Part shown: positions 1 to 9,138 of the stretch, in pieces | Numbering within the stretch: the first letter of the stretch is position 1 | Layout of the letters: each line of letters starts with the position of its first letter | From: Pseudopedobacter sp036379295 | Lineage (GTDB): Bacteria; Bacteroidota; Bacteroidia; Sphingobacteriales; Sphingobacteriaceae | Assembly: GCA_036379295.1 (NCBI GenBank) | Contig: DASVGY010000001.1 | Span: 1-64,000 of the forward strand | DNA length: 64,000 nucleotides | Direction: 5' to 3' | Program-made: the position numbers and the translations under genes | Notes under the pieces: generated by a model | What the model was told of the DNA's origin: nothing | Seen by the model: only the letters and a program-made list of their open reading frames with translations | Databases searched by the model: none

Positions 1-362
1 AACACTTAGCACAAGGTGATTTCGTCCACCTTAACGGAGGAAGAATTGCAACCGAACTACAAACACAACATTGGATTAAAAATGCTGAAGAACGTGGTGC
101 CGGAGAAATATTGTTGACCTCAATGGATAAAGACGGAACCAAATCAGGATTTGATAATCTACTGTTGAAACAAATTAACGATAAGATTTCTATCCCGGTT
201 ATTGCTTCTGGCGGTGCTGGTTGTAGTCAGGATTTTGTGGATGTATTCCAGAAAACAGATGTTGATGCAGCTTTAGCAGCTTCTGTATTTCATTATGGAG
301 AAATATTGATTCCAGAATTAAAACAATTACTTAAGGAACAGCACATAGAAATAAGGATTTAA
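1..362 (+). CDS. hisF: Imidazole glycerol phosphate synthase subunit HisF, C-terminal part
   Basis: The reading frame is open from the window edge (first full codon at base 3) and ends at 362; the N-terminal half lies outside. The visible 119 or so residues carry the HisF hallmarks GAGEILLTSMDKDGTKSG and, later, IPVIASGGAG, which form the phosphate-binding end of the TIM barrel. HisF makes the cyclase half of the HisF-HisH enzyme that produces imidazole glycerol phosphate and AICAR in histidine synthesis in the cytoplasm. hisIE follows 248 bases downstream on the same strand, so this is the end of a his operon. The family assignment is firm. Confidence 0.96.
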   Translation, partial: HLAQGDFVHLNGGRIATELQTQHWIKNAEERGAGEILLTSMDKDGTKSGFDNLLLKQINDKISIPVIASGGAGCSQDFVDVFQKTDVDAALAASVFHYGEILIPELKQLLKEQHIEIRI

Positions 363-380
363 TTTTTGTTAACTTTAACT

Positions 381-503
381 ATGGAATTGCTAACTATTGA
401 AATTATAGAACCTAAGGTTATTGCCATACTTAAAACAATGGAGTTGGGATTGATTAAAACAATTAAAAACGATTCATCTTACTCTGTTGAAAACAGTATT
501 TAA
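381..503 (+). CDS. Small 40-residue ORF, antitoxin-like (possibly vestigial)
   Basis: An ATG at 381 opens a 40-codon frame ending in TAA at 501-503, between hisF and hisIE. It begins MELLTIEIIEPKVIAILK and continues with a LGLIKTIK stretch. From memory this resembles the short N-terminal strand-helix region (TIEIINPKA...L..LEDL.LI.I) of small antitoxin-like proteins common in Bacteroidetes, which normally run to 60-90 residues and precede a RelE- or PIN-type toxin. No toxin follows; hisIE comes next. It may be a truncated antitoxin remnant or chance coding. No function is claimed. Confidence 0.35.
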   Translation: MELLTIEIIEPKVIAILKTMELGLIKTIKNDSSYSVENSI

Positions 504-610
504 GTTTACTACAATCTCTCATATCAGATTTAAAAAACCGTCAGATAAATAAAGCATTATTAGTTTGGGGTTCTCAGTAAAAAAATAAACCCAAATAAAT
601 TCAAATCACA

Positions 611-1198
611 GTGAACATAGATTTTAAAAAAAGCGACGGATTAGTACCCGTAATCATTCAGGATGAACAAACATTAGAAGTTTTAATGTTGGGCTACATG
701 AACGAAGAAGCTTACAACAAAACAGCAAAAGAACAAAAAGTAACTTTTTTCTCTCGCACCAAAAATCGTTTATGGACAAAAGGTGAAGAAAGTGGAAACT
801 TCTTACATGTTAAATCAATCAGTGTAGATTGTGACGACGATACTTTGTTGATTAAAGCAAAACCAGTTGGCCCAACCTGTCATACTGGCTCAAGAAGCTG
901 CTTTAGAACCGATTTTAATCAGAATTTCATTTTCGAGTTAGAAAACATCATCACCGACCGTTATAACAACCCCAGTGCAGAATCTTACGTAAACCACCTT
1001 CGAAAAAAAGGGCTAAATAAAATAGCGCAGAAAGTTGGCGAAGAAGGCGTTGAAACCGTTATCGCAGCGCTTGCCGAAACCGAGCATGACCTGATTAATG
1101 AATCGTCTGATTTATTGTTTCACCTATTGGTTTTGTTAAAAGAGAAAGGTTTGTCATTAAATACCATTGCTAAAAATCTTGAATCTCGCCACAAATAA
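611..1198 (+). CDS. hisIE: Bifunctional phosphoribosyl-AMP cyclohydrolase / phosphoribosyl-ATP pyrophosphatase HisIE
   Basis: This 195-residue protein carries out steps 2 and 3 of histidine synthesis. The N-terminal half (about 1-110) is the HisI cyclohydrolase: it shows FFSRTKNRLWTKGEESG, the metal-binding stretch DCDDDTLL and the Cys pair around PTCHTGSRSCF. The C-terminal half (about 115-195) is the HisE pyrophosphatase with KVGEEGVETVIAAL and ESSDLLFHLLVLL. Length matches the usual bacterial fusion of about 200 residues. The start is a GTG at 611; no ATG gives a better N-terminus. It follows hisF after a gap that contains a small antitoxin-like ORF. Confidence 0.96.
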   Translation: MNIDFKKSDGLVPVIIQDEQTLEVLMLGYMNEEAYNKTAKEQKVTFFSRTKNRLWTKGEESGNFLHVKSISVDCDDDTLLIKAKPVGPTCHTGSRSCFRTDFNQNFIFELENIITDRYNNPSAESYVNHLRKKGLNKIAQKVGEEGVETVIAALAETEHDLINESSDLLFHLLVLLKEKGLSLNTIAKNLESRHK

Positions 1199-1209
1199 AA
1201 TAAAATTAA

Positions 1210-1287
1210 GGGCGTCCGGGCGGGCTTTACGTTTCAATCTTTAGCGAAAAAACGCTAAAGGATTTACACTGCAATCCCTGACGCAAA
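1210..1287. repeat. Intergenic hairpin repeat element
   Basis: Between hisIE and the WD40 gene lies a GC-rich block that starts gggcgtccgggcgggc and ends caatccctgacgcaaa. Its centre is a perfect 8-bp hairpin, ctttagcg at 1239-1246 and cgctaaag at 1253-1260, with a six-A loop. The layout (conserved flanks, variable hairpin) matches, from memory, a dispersed intergenic repeat common in Bacteroidetes genomes. Only one copy is seen in this window, so the repeat status is inference. Confidence 0.5.
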
Positions 1288-1298
1288 AAAATCCGAAA

Positions 1299-2195
1299 AT
1301 GAAAGCCACTACCCTATCCGGACATAGCAATCCCATTTATGCGGTTATCAGTCACCCCACTGCGGATGTTTTTTACACCGCAGGTAATGACAAAGGTATT
1401 GTAGAATGGGATTTAAACACTAAAGCACACAAAAGGGTTTTCAAAAAAATAAAACGTACCGTTTACGCCTTAGAAATTGTTCCCGAGCTTAACGCATTGT
1501 ACGCTGGTTGCAATGACGGAAATCTGCTGATTTTTGATTTAACTACAAGCGCCTTAAAAACCACCCTTAGCTTAGGTTCGGCTATATTTTCTCTCACCTA
1601 TATCCCTAGTAAAGAGGAATTGATTTGCACTACAGAAAAAGGCTTGGTTTTTATATTATCAACCACCGAAAATGAGTTGGTACATCAGTTTCAGTCTGGG
1701 GTAGAAAAAGTGCGGTCTGTTGCTACCCATCAAAAATCAAATCTCTTAGCAACGGTTTCTAACGATGAAAACGTAAGAATTTACAACCTTGATGATTTTA
1801 CTTTAATCCAGGGGTTTCAAGCGCATTCAAATGGCGTTGGTGCTGTCAGTTTTTCTCCGGATGGTGCAAAACTGGTAACTGGCGGTCGGGATGCCTTTTT
1901 AAATATTTATAACGTTTTTGATTGTTCTTTAATTCAAAAATTCCCTGCCCACCTATTTGCCATATATCAGATTGCCTTTCACCCCGTTGAACCTTATTTT
2001 GCAACAGCAAGCCGAGATAAATCTATCAAAATATGGCGCTCAGAAGACTATTCGCTTTTTAAAGTTTTAAGTATAGATAAAGCCAGAGAAGGTCATATCT
2101 TATCGGTAAATGATATCGCCTGGAGTAATGATGGTAAACATTTATTATCCGTAGGAGATGATAAATTTGTAAAAATTTGGGACTTTGAACCTTAA
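1299..2195 (+). CDS. WD40 repeat protein
   Basis: The 298-residue product is built almost entirely of WD40 blades. Clear repeats include GHSNPIYAVISHPT...IVEWDL near the N-terminus, AHSNGVGAVSFSPDGAKLVTG...LNIYN in the middle, and DIAWSNDGKHLLSVGDDKFVKIWDF at the end. The count is compatible with one seven-bladed propeller. There is no signal peptide, so it is probably a cytoplasmic scaffold; no enzymatic motif is visible and the partner is unknown. It lies downstream of hisIE, separated by a hairpin repeat, and ends convergently with gltD. Confidence 0.88.
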   Translation: MKATTLSGHSNPIYAVISHPTADVFYTAGNDKGIVEWDLNTKAHKRVFKKIKRTVYALEIVPELNALYAGCNDGNLLIFDLTTSALKTTLSLGSAIFSLTYIPSKEELICTTEKGLVFILSTTENELVHQFQSGVEKVRSVATHQKSNLLATVSNDENVRIYNLDDFTLIQGFQAHSNGVGAVSFSPDGAKLVTGGRDAFLNIYNVFDCSLIQKFPAHLFAIYQIAFHPVEPYFATASRDKSIKIWRSEDYSLFKVLSIDKAREGHILSVNDIAWSNDGKHLLSVGDDKFVKIWDFEP

Positions 2196-2205
2196 AATCA
2201 CCGCA

Positions 2206-2240
2206 TAAAAAAAGCGGCTCAAATGTGTGAACCGCTTTTA
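2206..2240 (-). terminator. Rho-independent terminator of gltBD
   Basis: A 9-bp stem (agcggctca at 2213-2221, tgaaccgct at 2228-2236) sits between convergent genes. Read on the minus strand the single mismatch becomes a G-U pair and the stem is followed by seven U, so it serves gltD best. On the plus strand it may also stop WD40 transcripts, less efficiently. Confidence 0.75.
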
Positions 2241-2259
2241 AAAAAAATACGCTTAATTT

Positions 2260-3738
2260 TTAAACAGCATCCTCAAATAAGTTTACCGCTTCTTTGCTCT
2301 CTAAAGAAGAGTGCCCCATTAAGTATTCATCAACCCTACGAGCCGCTTCTCTTCCTTCTGATATCGCCCATACTACCAAAGACTGCCCTCTACGCATATC
2401 ACCTGCGGCAAAAATTTTATCAACGCTGGTCTTGTATTTACCCTCAATGGCGTCTACATTTTTACGTCCGTCTAGTTTAACGCCTAATTGCTCCAACATC
2501 CCTTCGTATTGTGGATTTAAGAAACCCATTGCTAAAAATACTCTTTCGCAAGGGATAATTCTTTCGGTTCCTTCTACACCAGTAAACTTGGTCGGCCTAC
2601 CTAAAAAGTCTTTCTCCCACTCTACCTCACTTATTTTTAGCCCAGTTAAGTTTCCGTCTGCATCGCCAATAAATTCCGAGGTGTTTATCGCCCAAAAACG
2701 TTCACAGCCTTCTTCATGAGAACTGGTTGTCTTTAAAAGCATAGGATATTGTGGCCAAGGCATATTTATGGTTCTTTCTTTTGGTGGTTGAAACATCAAC
2801 TCAAACTGAGTAACTGATTTTGCTCCTTGTCGATTAGAAGTCCCAACACAGTCAGAACCAGTATCTCCACCACCAATAACCACTACGTTTTTATCTTTTG
2901 CAGAAATCTCTTCTTCATTAACAGCTATTCCGGCAACGCGTTTGTTTGATTGCTTCAAAAATTGCATGGCAAAATAGATTCCCTTCAACTGCCTACCCGG
3001 AATCGGTAAATCTCGAGGGATTGTTGAACCACCTGCTAATACAACTGCATCAAAATTAGCTACCAATTCATTTGCATTGATATCTTTACCAACTTCGGTG
3101 TTAAATTTAAAATTGATACCGCTCTCCTTCATCACTTCTACCCTACGCTGAACTACCGTTTTCTCTAATTTAAAATCCGGAATACCGTATCTTAAAAGTC
3201 CACCCGCGTGGTCATCTCTTTCAAAAACAGTTACATCATGCCCAACTTTATTCAACTGCGCCGCAGCTGCTAAACCCGCAGGACCAGAGCCAACAATAGC
3301 TACTGATTTGCCTGTTTTTAAAATCGGCTTGTACGCTTTTACAAAACCTTTCTCAAATGCAATTTCAATAATGTGTTTTTCAATTTCTTCAATTGCTATC
3401 GCTGGCTTGTTAATGCCCAAAACGCAGGCAGACTCACACGGAGCCGGACAAATTCTTCCAGTAAACTCCGGAAAATTGTTGGTTGAACTTAAAATTTTAT
3501 AAGCTTCTTCCCAATTTTCTTTGTAAACCGCATCGTTAAACTCGGGAATTACGTTACCCAGCGGACAACCATTGTGGCAAAACGGAATACCGCAATTCAT
3601 ACACCTTGCAGCTTGTTGGTTCAGCTTTTCGGCCGGGTACATACCCACAAACTCCTTGTAATTTTTTACCCTCTCTTTTGCAGGTACTTTTTCTGGGAGC
3701 TCTCTGCCAAACTCCATAAAACCAGTAATTTTTCCCAT
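2260..3738 (-). CDS. gltD: Glutamate synthase small (beta) subunit
   Basis: This 492-residue subunit passes electrons from NADPH to the large subunit for glutamate formation from glutamine and 2-oxoglutarate. The N-terminus holds two cysteine clusters for [4Fe-4S] centres: C46, C49, C54, C58 (CMNCGIPFCHNGC) and C97, C101, C105 (CPAPCESAC). Two dinucleotide folds follow: VAIVGSGPAGLAAAAQLN for FAD and NVVVIGGGDTGSDC for NADPH. The C-terminal FAD contact is visible as IFAAGDMRRGQSLVVWAISEGR. Length fits the family (about 470-490). It starts one base after the gltB stop, so the two are cotranscribed, and a terminator follows. Confidence 0.97.
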   Translation of the reverse strand: MGKITGFMEFGRELPEKVPAKERVKNYKEFVGMYPAEKLNQQAARCMNCGIPFCHNGCPLGNVIPEFNDAVYKENWEEAYKILSSTNNFPEFTGRICPAPCESACVLGINKPAIAIEEIEKHIIEIAFEKGFVKAYKPILKTGKSVAIVGSGPAGLAAAAQLNKVGHDVTVFERDDHAGGLLRYGIPDFKLEKTVVQRRVEVMKESGINFKFNTEVGKDINANELVANFDAVVLAGGSTIPRDLPIPGRQLKGIYFAMQFLKQSNKRVAGIAVNEEEISAKDKNVVVIGGGDTGSDCVGTSNRQGAKSVTQFELMFQPPKERTINMPWPQYPMLLKTTSSHEEGCERFWAINTSEFIGDADGNLTGLKISEVEWEKDFLGRPTKFTGVEGTERIIPCERVFLAMGFLNPQYEGMLEQLGVKLDGRKNVDAIEGKYKTSVDKIFAAGDMRRGQSLVVWAISEGREAARRVDEYLMGHSSLESKEAVNLFEDAV

Positions 3739-3739
3739 C

Positions 3740-6700
3740 TTAACTAATTGTTTCTAATTGCTTTTTCTCTGCCAAAACTCTTTTAAACTCTTTAGGAAAT
3801 ACTTTGATAAATTTCCGAGATTCCTCTTTCCAATTCTCTACCAGGCGCTTGGCCACAGTGCTTTCTGTTAATTGGTTGTGCTTGCGTAAAAGCTTAATAA
3901 TTAATTCTTCATCTTTTATTTCTAGCGGATCTAGATCTACCATCTCCATATTGCAGTTGTCTTTAAATCCACCGTCGATGTCGTAAATTAGTGCCACGCC
4001 GCCGCTCATACCAGCAGCAAAGTTTCTACCAGCTTTGCCAATAATCAAAGCGATTCCACCCGTCATGTATTCGCAGCCATGGTCTCCAACTCCTTCAACA
4101 ACGGCTGTTGCTCCAGAATTCCTAACCGCAAAACGTTCGCCTGCCTGCCCTCTGATAAATAATTCACCAGATGTTGCGCCATAGAGTACAACATTACCCA
4201 CTATCATATTGTCTTCTGATACAAAAGTGGCATCCTTTGAAGGATAAACGGCCAACTGTGCGCCAGATAAACCTTTCCCCACGTAATCATTTGCCTCACC
4301 TTCAAGCTCAAAAGAAATCCCTTTTGCTGCAAATGCGCCAAAACTTTGCCCTGCAGATCCGGTAAATTTATAATTGATGGTATTGTCTGGCAATCCCGCC
4401 GAACCGTAAATTTTAGCTATTTCATTAGAAAGCATGGTCCCCACAGTTCTGTCCGTGTTTTTTAGCGTAAACTCGCCAAATACCGGCGTTTTACTTTCAA
4501 GCGCAATTTTGGCGTTTTCTAAAAGCTTCCAATCAATAATGTTATCCATACCGTGATCTTGGCTTTCACTGTTGTAAAGTGTAAGGTCTTTTGGGTAAAC
4601 CATTGGCTGCAACAGCGCAGAAAAATCTAATTTTTTAGCTTTCCAATGCGTAACATCTGGGCGCACTTTTAAAAACTGAACTCTTCCAACCATTTCGTTG
4701 ATGGTTTTAAAGCCAAGCTCTGCCATAATTTCCCTTAGTTCCTCGGCCATAAATTTAAACAGGTTAACCACATGTTCTGGTTTACCGGTAAATAATTTCC
4801 TCAACTCCGGGTCCTGGGTTGCTACGCCAACAGGGCAAGTATTCAAATGACACTTCCGCATCATAATGCAACCGCCAACAACTAGCGCTGCAGTAGCAAC
4901 GCCCCATTCTTCTGCACCTAATAAAGCAGCAATTGCTAAATCTCTACCCGTTTTTAGCTGACCATCGGCTTGTAAAACTACGCGGCTCCTTAACTTATTT
5001 TTAACCAGGGTTTGGTGTGCCTCGGCTAAACCTAGTTCCCAAGGTAAGCCAGCGTGTTTGATAGAACTTATTGGGGACGCCCCTGTTCCACCATCATACC
5101 CTGCAATTAAAATCACATCGGCATGTGCCTTGGCAACACCGGCGGCAATTGTACCCACACCAGCTTTAGACACCAATTTAACATTAATTCTTGCAGCTCG
5201 GTTGGCATTTTTTAAATCGAAAATAAGCTGCGCTAAATCTTCGATAGAATAAATATCGTGATGTGGCGGCGGAGAAATTAAACCTACTCCCGGCGTTGAA
5301 TGACGGGTTTTTGCAATCCAATCATCAACCTTATGTCCGGGCAACTGTCCGCCTTCTCCAGGCTTAGCACCTTGAGCCATTTTTATCTGTAGCTCATCTG
5401 CGTTGGTTAAGTAGTTAATCGTTACGCCAAATCTGCCGGAAGCAACCTGTTTAATGGCCGATCGCATAGAATCTCCGTTCTCCATTAACTTGTACCGCAT
5501 TTCATCCTCTCCACCTTCGCCAGTGTTGCTTTTACCGCCAATTCTGTTCATGGCGATGGCAAGCGTACTATGTGCCTCGTGAGAAATGGAGCCAAATGAC
5601 ATTGCGCCAGTAGCAAAGCGCTTCATAATATTTTCTGCTGGCTCAACCTCGTCAATTGAAATTGGCTCGCGGTGCTTTGCAAAATCTAAAAGTCCACGCA
5701 AAGTGTACATTTTTTCCTTTTGGTTATTTACAGCCTGAGCGTATTTTTTGTAGGTTTCGTAATCTCCAGTGCGGGTAGAATGTTGTAAAAGATGAACAGT
5801 GGTAGGGTTAAACAAGTGCGCCTCGCCCCTACGTTTCCACTGATAAATTCCCCCTTCTGGCAGCAATTGCTCGGCATCACCTTTAAAACCAGAAACATGT
5901 TTGGATAGCGCCTCCCTAGCGATTTCATCCAAGCCTAAGCCTCCAATCCTACTAATCCCACCAGAAAAATAATGGTCAACAACATCTTTGTTAATCCCTA
6001 AAATCTCAAAAATTTGAGAACCATGATATGATTGTAAAGTAGATATTCCCATCTTGGAAAATATCTTAAGTAAACCATCACAAACTGCCTTCACATAGTT
6101 TTTTACCAAATTCTTTTCATCCAATGGCGTATCGTAACGTTCATCTGCTTTTATAGCATATATTGAGGCTAAAGCTAGGTAAGGATTAATAGCGGTAGCA
6201 CCAAAAGCTAATAAACAAGCAAAATGATGAACTTCCCAAACGTCTCCGGCCTCAACCACCAATCCAACAGCTCCTCTTAAACCCTTTTTAATTAAGAAGT
6301 GATGTACTGCTGAAACGGCTAACAATGACGGGATTGGAGCATGCTCAGAATCTATGGCTCTATCCGAAAGAATAAGCACCTCGAAACCGTCGTTAACGGC
6401 ATCCTCAGCGTAACGGCAAAGCCTGTCTATACCTCTTTGCAAAGATCCCTCAAGCCCATCTGCCTTAAAATATGTTTGTAGTGTTTTAGCATTAAATAAG
6501 CCGGTATCAATACTTCTTAATTTTTCTAACTCCTGATCATTTAATATCGGTTGCTTTAAGGTAACGCAGTGGCAGTGCATTTTATCCTCATCAAGGATGT
6601 TACCGTTGTTGCCTATAAAAGTAGCCAAACTCATTACCAAACGCTCGCGAATTGGATCAATTGGAGGATTGGTTACCTGAGCAAAAAATTGTTTAAAGTA

Positions 6701-8260
6701 ACTTGATAAATGCTGAGGCCTATCAGATAAAACCGCTAACGGAACATCTGTTCCCATAGAACCGATTGGCTCTTTACCATCCAAAGCCATTGGCTTAATA
6801 ATGGTATCAATATCTTCCCTAGAATAACCGAAAACCTTTTGGTAACGATAAACGGATTCTTTAGACATTTGAGTAAAAGAAACACGCGGTTCTGGCAACT
6901 CTTCTAACCTGATTTTATAATTATTTAACCAATCGCTGTAAGGTTGGCGACCAGCAATTTGATGTTTGATTTCTTCATCGGTAATAATTTTACCATGTTC
7001 GATATCAATTAAAAACATTTTACCGGGCTGTAAGCGGCCTTTGCGTAACACTGTTTTTTCGTCTATTTTTAAAACCCCAGCTTCTGAGGCCACAATTACT
7101 CTATCGTCATTTGTGATTGCATACCTTAGCGGCCGTAAGCCATTTCTATCTAAAATAGAACCAATTACCTTACCATCGGTAAAAGTTAAAGCAGCCGGCC
7201 CATCCCAAGGTTCCATTATGGTGGCGTGAAACTCGTAAAAAGCTTTCTTGATTGGGTCCATTGCTTCGTTACCGTCCCAAGCTTCGGGCACAAGCATCAT
7301 CATCACATGGGGCAATGAACGACCGGAATGCATCAAAACTTCAACAATGTTATCTAAACAAGCAGAATCTGACTGGTTATTATCAATAACAGGCAATAAA
7401 ATCTCCATTTCTTCTGGCGTAAAGTATGGCGAAACGTAAGATCTTACGCCGGCATAAAACCAGTTTAGGTTACCTGTTAATGTGTTAATCTCACCGTTGT
7501 GAGACATATATCTGAACGGTTGAGCTAATTTCCATGAAGGGAAAGTGTTAGTTGAAAAACGCGAATGAATCATACCAAACGCCGAAACAACTCGCTCATC
7601 TTGCAAATCCTGGTAATATTGCCTTACCTGGTAAGTGGTCAGTTGACCTTTATAAACAATTACTCTTGATGAAAGAGAGGTAAAATAAAACTCTCCTTCC
7701 GTAGCGCCTACTTTTTCGGTAAGTGTTTTACTGATTAAGCGTCTTAAAACATACAACTTACGCTCAAATTCGTCATTATCAATAATAAAATCGGGCTTTC
7801 CAACAAAAATTTGGCGGACTAATGGCTCAACTGATCTGGCGGTTTCGCCTACCACTTCAGAATTTACGGGCACTTTTCTATATCCTAAAATCGGCAGTTT
7901 TAACTGGGCGGCACAAGCTTCAACTATTTTTCGCAAAGCCTTTCTATCATGACCGTTTTTGGGTAAAAACATCATACCCACGCCATAACTACCCGGTTCT
8001 GGCAAAGCAATTGCTTGAGCGGTACACTCATCAAGAAAAAATTCGTGAGGTATTTGTATCATAATACCTGCACCATCTCCACTGTCTGGGTCGCAACCGC
8101 AAGCGCCGCGGTGTTCCATGTTTTCAAGCATGGTAAGGGCGTCAACAATGTTTTGATGAGACTTTTTTCCGTTAATGTTTGTGATAAAACCTGTACCACA
8201 TGCATCATGTTCAAACTTAGCGTCGTATAATCCTTCTCGAGTCTGATCTGGTTGATTCAT
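3740..8260 (-). CDS. gltB: Glutamate synthase large (alpha) subunit
   Basis: The 1506-residue protein has the full GltB architecture. The class II glutaminase domain begins at C21 (HDACGTGF), which would be the N-terminal nucleophile after removal of a 20-residue propeptide. The central domain follows, then the FMN synthase domain with GEGGEDEMRYKLMENGDS and PPPHHDIYSIEDLAQLI, the 3Fe-4S cysteines C1131, C1137 and C1142 (CIMMRKCHLNTC), and the C-terminal GXGXG-type beta-helix (GATAVVEGVGDHGCEYMTGG). It releases ammonia from glutamine and channels it to 2-oxoglutarate. gltD follows after one base, so they form one operon. Confidence 0.97.
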   Translation of the reverse strand: MNQPDQTREGLYDAKFEHDACGTGFITNINGKKSHQNIVDALTMLENMEHRGACGCDPDSGDGAGIMIQIPHEFFLDECTAQAIALPEPGSYGVGMMFLPKNGHDRKALRKIVEACAAQLKLPILGYRKVPVNSEVVGETARSVEPLVRQIFVGKPDFIIDNDEFERKLYVLRRLISKTLTEKVGATEGEFYFTSLSSRVIVYKGQLTTYQVRQYYQDLQDERVVSAFGMIHSRFSTNTFPSWKLAQPFRYMSHNGEINTLTGNLNWFYAGVRSYVSPYFTPEEMEILLPVIDNNQSDSACLDNIVEVLMHSGRSLPHVMMMLVPEAWDGNEAMDPIKKAFYEFHATIMEPWDGPAALTFTDGKVIGSILDRNGLRPLRYAITNDDRVIVASEAGVLKIDEKTVLRKGRLQPGKMFLIDIEHGKIITDEEIKHQIAGRQPYSDWLNNYKIRLEELPEPRVSFTQMSKESVYRYQKVFGYSREDIDTIIKPMALDGKEPIGSMGTDVPLAVLSDRPQHLSSYFKQFFAQVTNPPIDPIRERLVMSLATFIGNNGNILDEDKMHCHCVTLKQPILNDQELEKLRSIDTGLFNAKTLQTYFKADGLEGSLQRGIDRLCRYAEDAVNDGFEVLILSDRAIDSEHAPIPSLLAVSAVHHFLIKKGLRGAVGLVVEAGDVWEVHHFACLLAFGATAINPYLALASIYAIKADERYDTPLDEKNLVKNYVKAVCDGLLKIFSKMGISTLQSYHGSQIFEILGINKDVVDHYFSGGISRIGGLGLDEIAREALSKHVSGFKGDAEQLLPEGGIYQWKRRGEAHLFNPTTVHLLQHSTRTGDYETYKKYAQAVNNQKEKMYTLRGLLDFAKHREPISIDEVEPAENIMKRFATGAMSFGSISHEAHSTLAIAMNRIGGKSNTGEGGEDEMRYKLMENGDSMRSAIKQVASGRFGVTINYLTNADELQIKMAQGAKPGEGGQLPGHKVDDWIAKTRHSTPGVGLISPPPHHDIYSIEDLAQLIFDLKNANRAARINVKLVSKAGVGTIAAGVAKAHADVILIAGYDGGTGASPISSIKHAGLPWELGLAEAHQTLVKNKLRSRVVLQADGQLKTGRDLAIAALLGAEEWGVATAALVVGGCIMMRKCHLNTCPVGVATQDPELRKLFTGKPEHVVNLFKFMAEELREIMAELGFKTINEMVGRVQFLKVRPDVTHWKAKKLDFSALLQPMVYPKDLTLYNSESQDHGMDNIIDWKLLENAKIALESKTPVFGEFTLKNTDRTVGTMLSNEIAKIYGSAGLPDNTINYKFTGSAGQSFGAFAAKGISFELEGEANDYVGKGLSGAQLAVYPSKDATFVSEDNMIVGNVVLYGATSGELFIRGQAGERFAVRNSGATAVVEGVGDHGCEYMTGGIALIIGKAGRNFAAGMSGGVALIYDIDGGFKDNCNMEMVDLDPLEIKDEELIIKLLRKHNQLTESTVAKRLVENWKEESRKFIKVFPKEFKRVLAEKKQLETIS

Positions 8261-8617
8261 TCAAATATATTTTTAATTGTGTTGGGCGTTCAAAATATGA
8301 ATAAATTGAATAAAAAAATTAACGCATTTTTTTTTTATGAAATATATAAGAAAACACCCACAAAAACCTTAAAATTTTAAAGAAAATTTAATATTTACAC
8401 CTGATTTTTCAAAATAAATCAACGAAAGCTTCATTTAGTTGACGTTTCAGAATTAGTAGCGCAAGAAATTTTTAGCTCATTTTAAGCGTAAAACGTCGAG
8501 ATTGGCTAAAATAAAATGATTTTTAATCATTTGAGCTTGTGTTAGAGGATATTAACAATCTTGTTTAGCAAACCTATTGAATTTTATTTTAAGTATGTTT
8601 ACCGAAAAATTAAAAGA
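8261..8617. other. AT-rich divergent intergenic region between gltB and the GmhB-like gene
   Basis: This 357-base gap separates two divergent genes and must hold both promoters, but I find no full TAnnTTTG box at a convincing distance. Two symmetrical elements are visible: a perfect palindrome aaatgatt-ttt-aatcattt at 8514-8532, about 85 bases before the GmhB-like start, and a 7-bp inverted pair gacgttt/aaacgtc at 8441-8447 and 8491-8497. Either could be an operator; neither can be assigned to a regulator. No gene is seen. Confidence 0.45.
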
Positions 8618-9109
8618 ATGAATTTTAAAAAAGCAGTTTTTTTAGACAGAGACGGCGTAATTAACAGAGAACTGGGCGATTATGTATGTAGGTTAGAAGA
8701 TTTTAAAATTCTCGACCACAATTATGAAGCCTTAAGAGAAATACAAAAGCGTGGTTACCTACTTTTAGTTGCTACCAACCAAGGCGGCCTAGCAAAAGGC
8801 TGGTACACAGAGGATTTACTAAACGAAATGCATCAATTAGTAGATGCCGATTATCAAAAATACGAAATTAAAATCTCGCACTTTTATTTTTGTCCGCACC
8901 ATCCGGATTTTACTGGGGAGTGCGACTGCAGAAAGCCGAAACCAGGCTTACTTTTAAAAGGTATAAAAGATTTTAATTTAAAGCCAGAGCTATGCTATTT
9001 TATAGGCGATAAATATACTGATGTTGAAGCGGCGCAGGCAGCAGGGATGACAGGTATAAAAATAGAAATTGACCAACCACTAGGTGAAATATTACATTTG
9101 ATAAGATAA
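8618..9109 (+). CDS. gmhB: D-glycero-D-manno-heptose-1,7-bisphosphate 7-phosphatase-like HAD enzyme
   Basis: The 163-residue product is a HAD-superfamily phosphatase of the HisB-N/GmhB type. Motif I is FLDRDGVIN with nucleophile D10 and acid/base D12; motif II is LLVATNQGG; the zinc-binding insert CPHHPDFTGECDCRKPKPG is typical of GmhB; motif IV is FIGDKYTDVEAAQAAGM. GmhB removes the 7-phosphate from heptose bisphosphate on the way to ADP-heptose for LPS core. I chose the ATG at 8618, which places motif I at the N-terminus as in the family; an upstream TTG at 8561 would add 19 unlike residues. The exact sugar substrate is inferred. Confidence 0.87.
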   Translation: MNFKKAVFLDRDGVINRELGDYVCRLEDFKILDHNYEALREIQKRGYLLLVATNQGGLAKGWYTEDLLNEMHQLVDADYQKYEIKISHFYFCPHHPDFTGECDCRKPKPGLLLKGIKDFNLKPELCYFIGDKYTDVEAAQAAGMTGIKIEIDQPLGEILHLIR

Positions 9110-9138
9110 AACCAATTAAATAAAAGTGGGGGGATTAT

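Noticed and set aside
8262..8269. A minus-strand TATATTTG box before gltB
   Set aside because: It is only two bases from the gltB start codon, so transcription would begin inside the gene; it is probably a chance match in AT-rich DNA.
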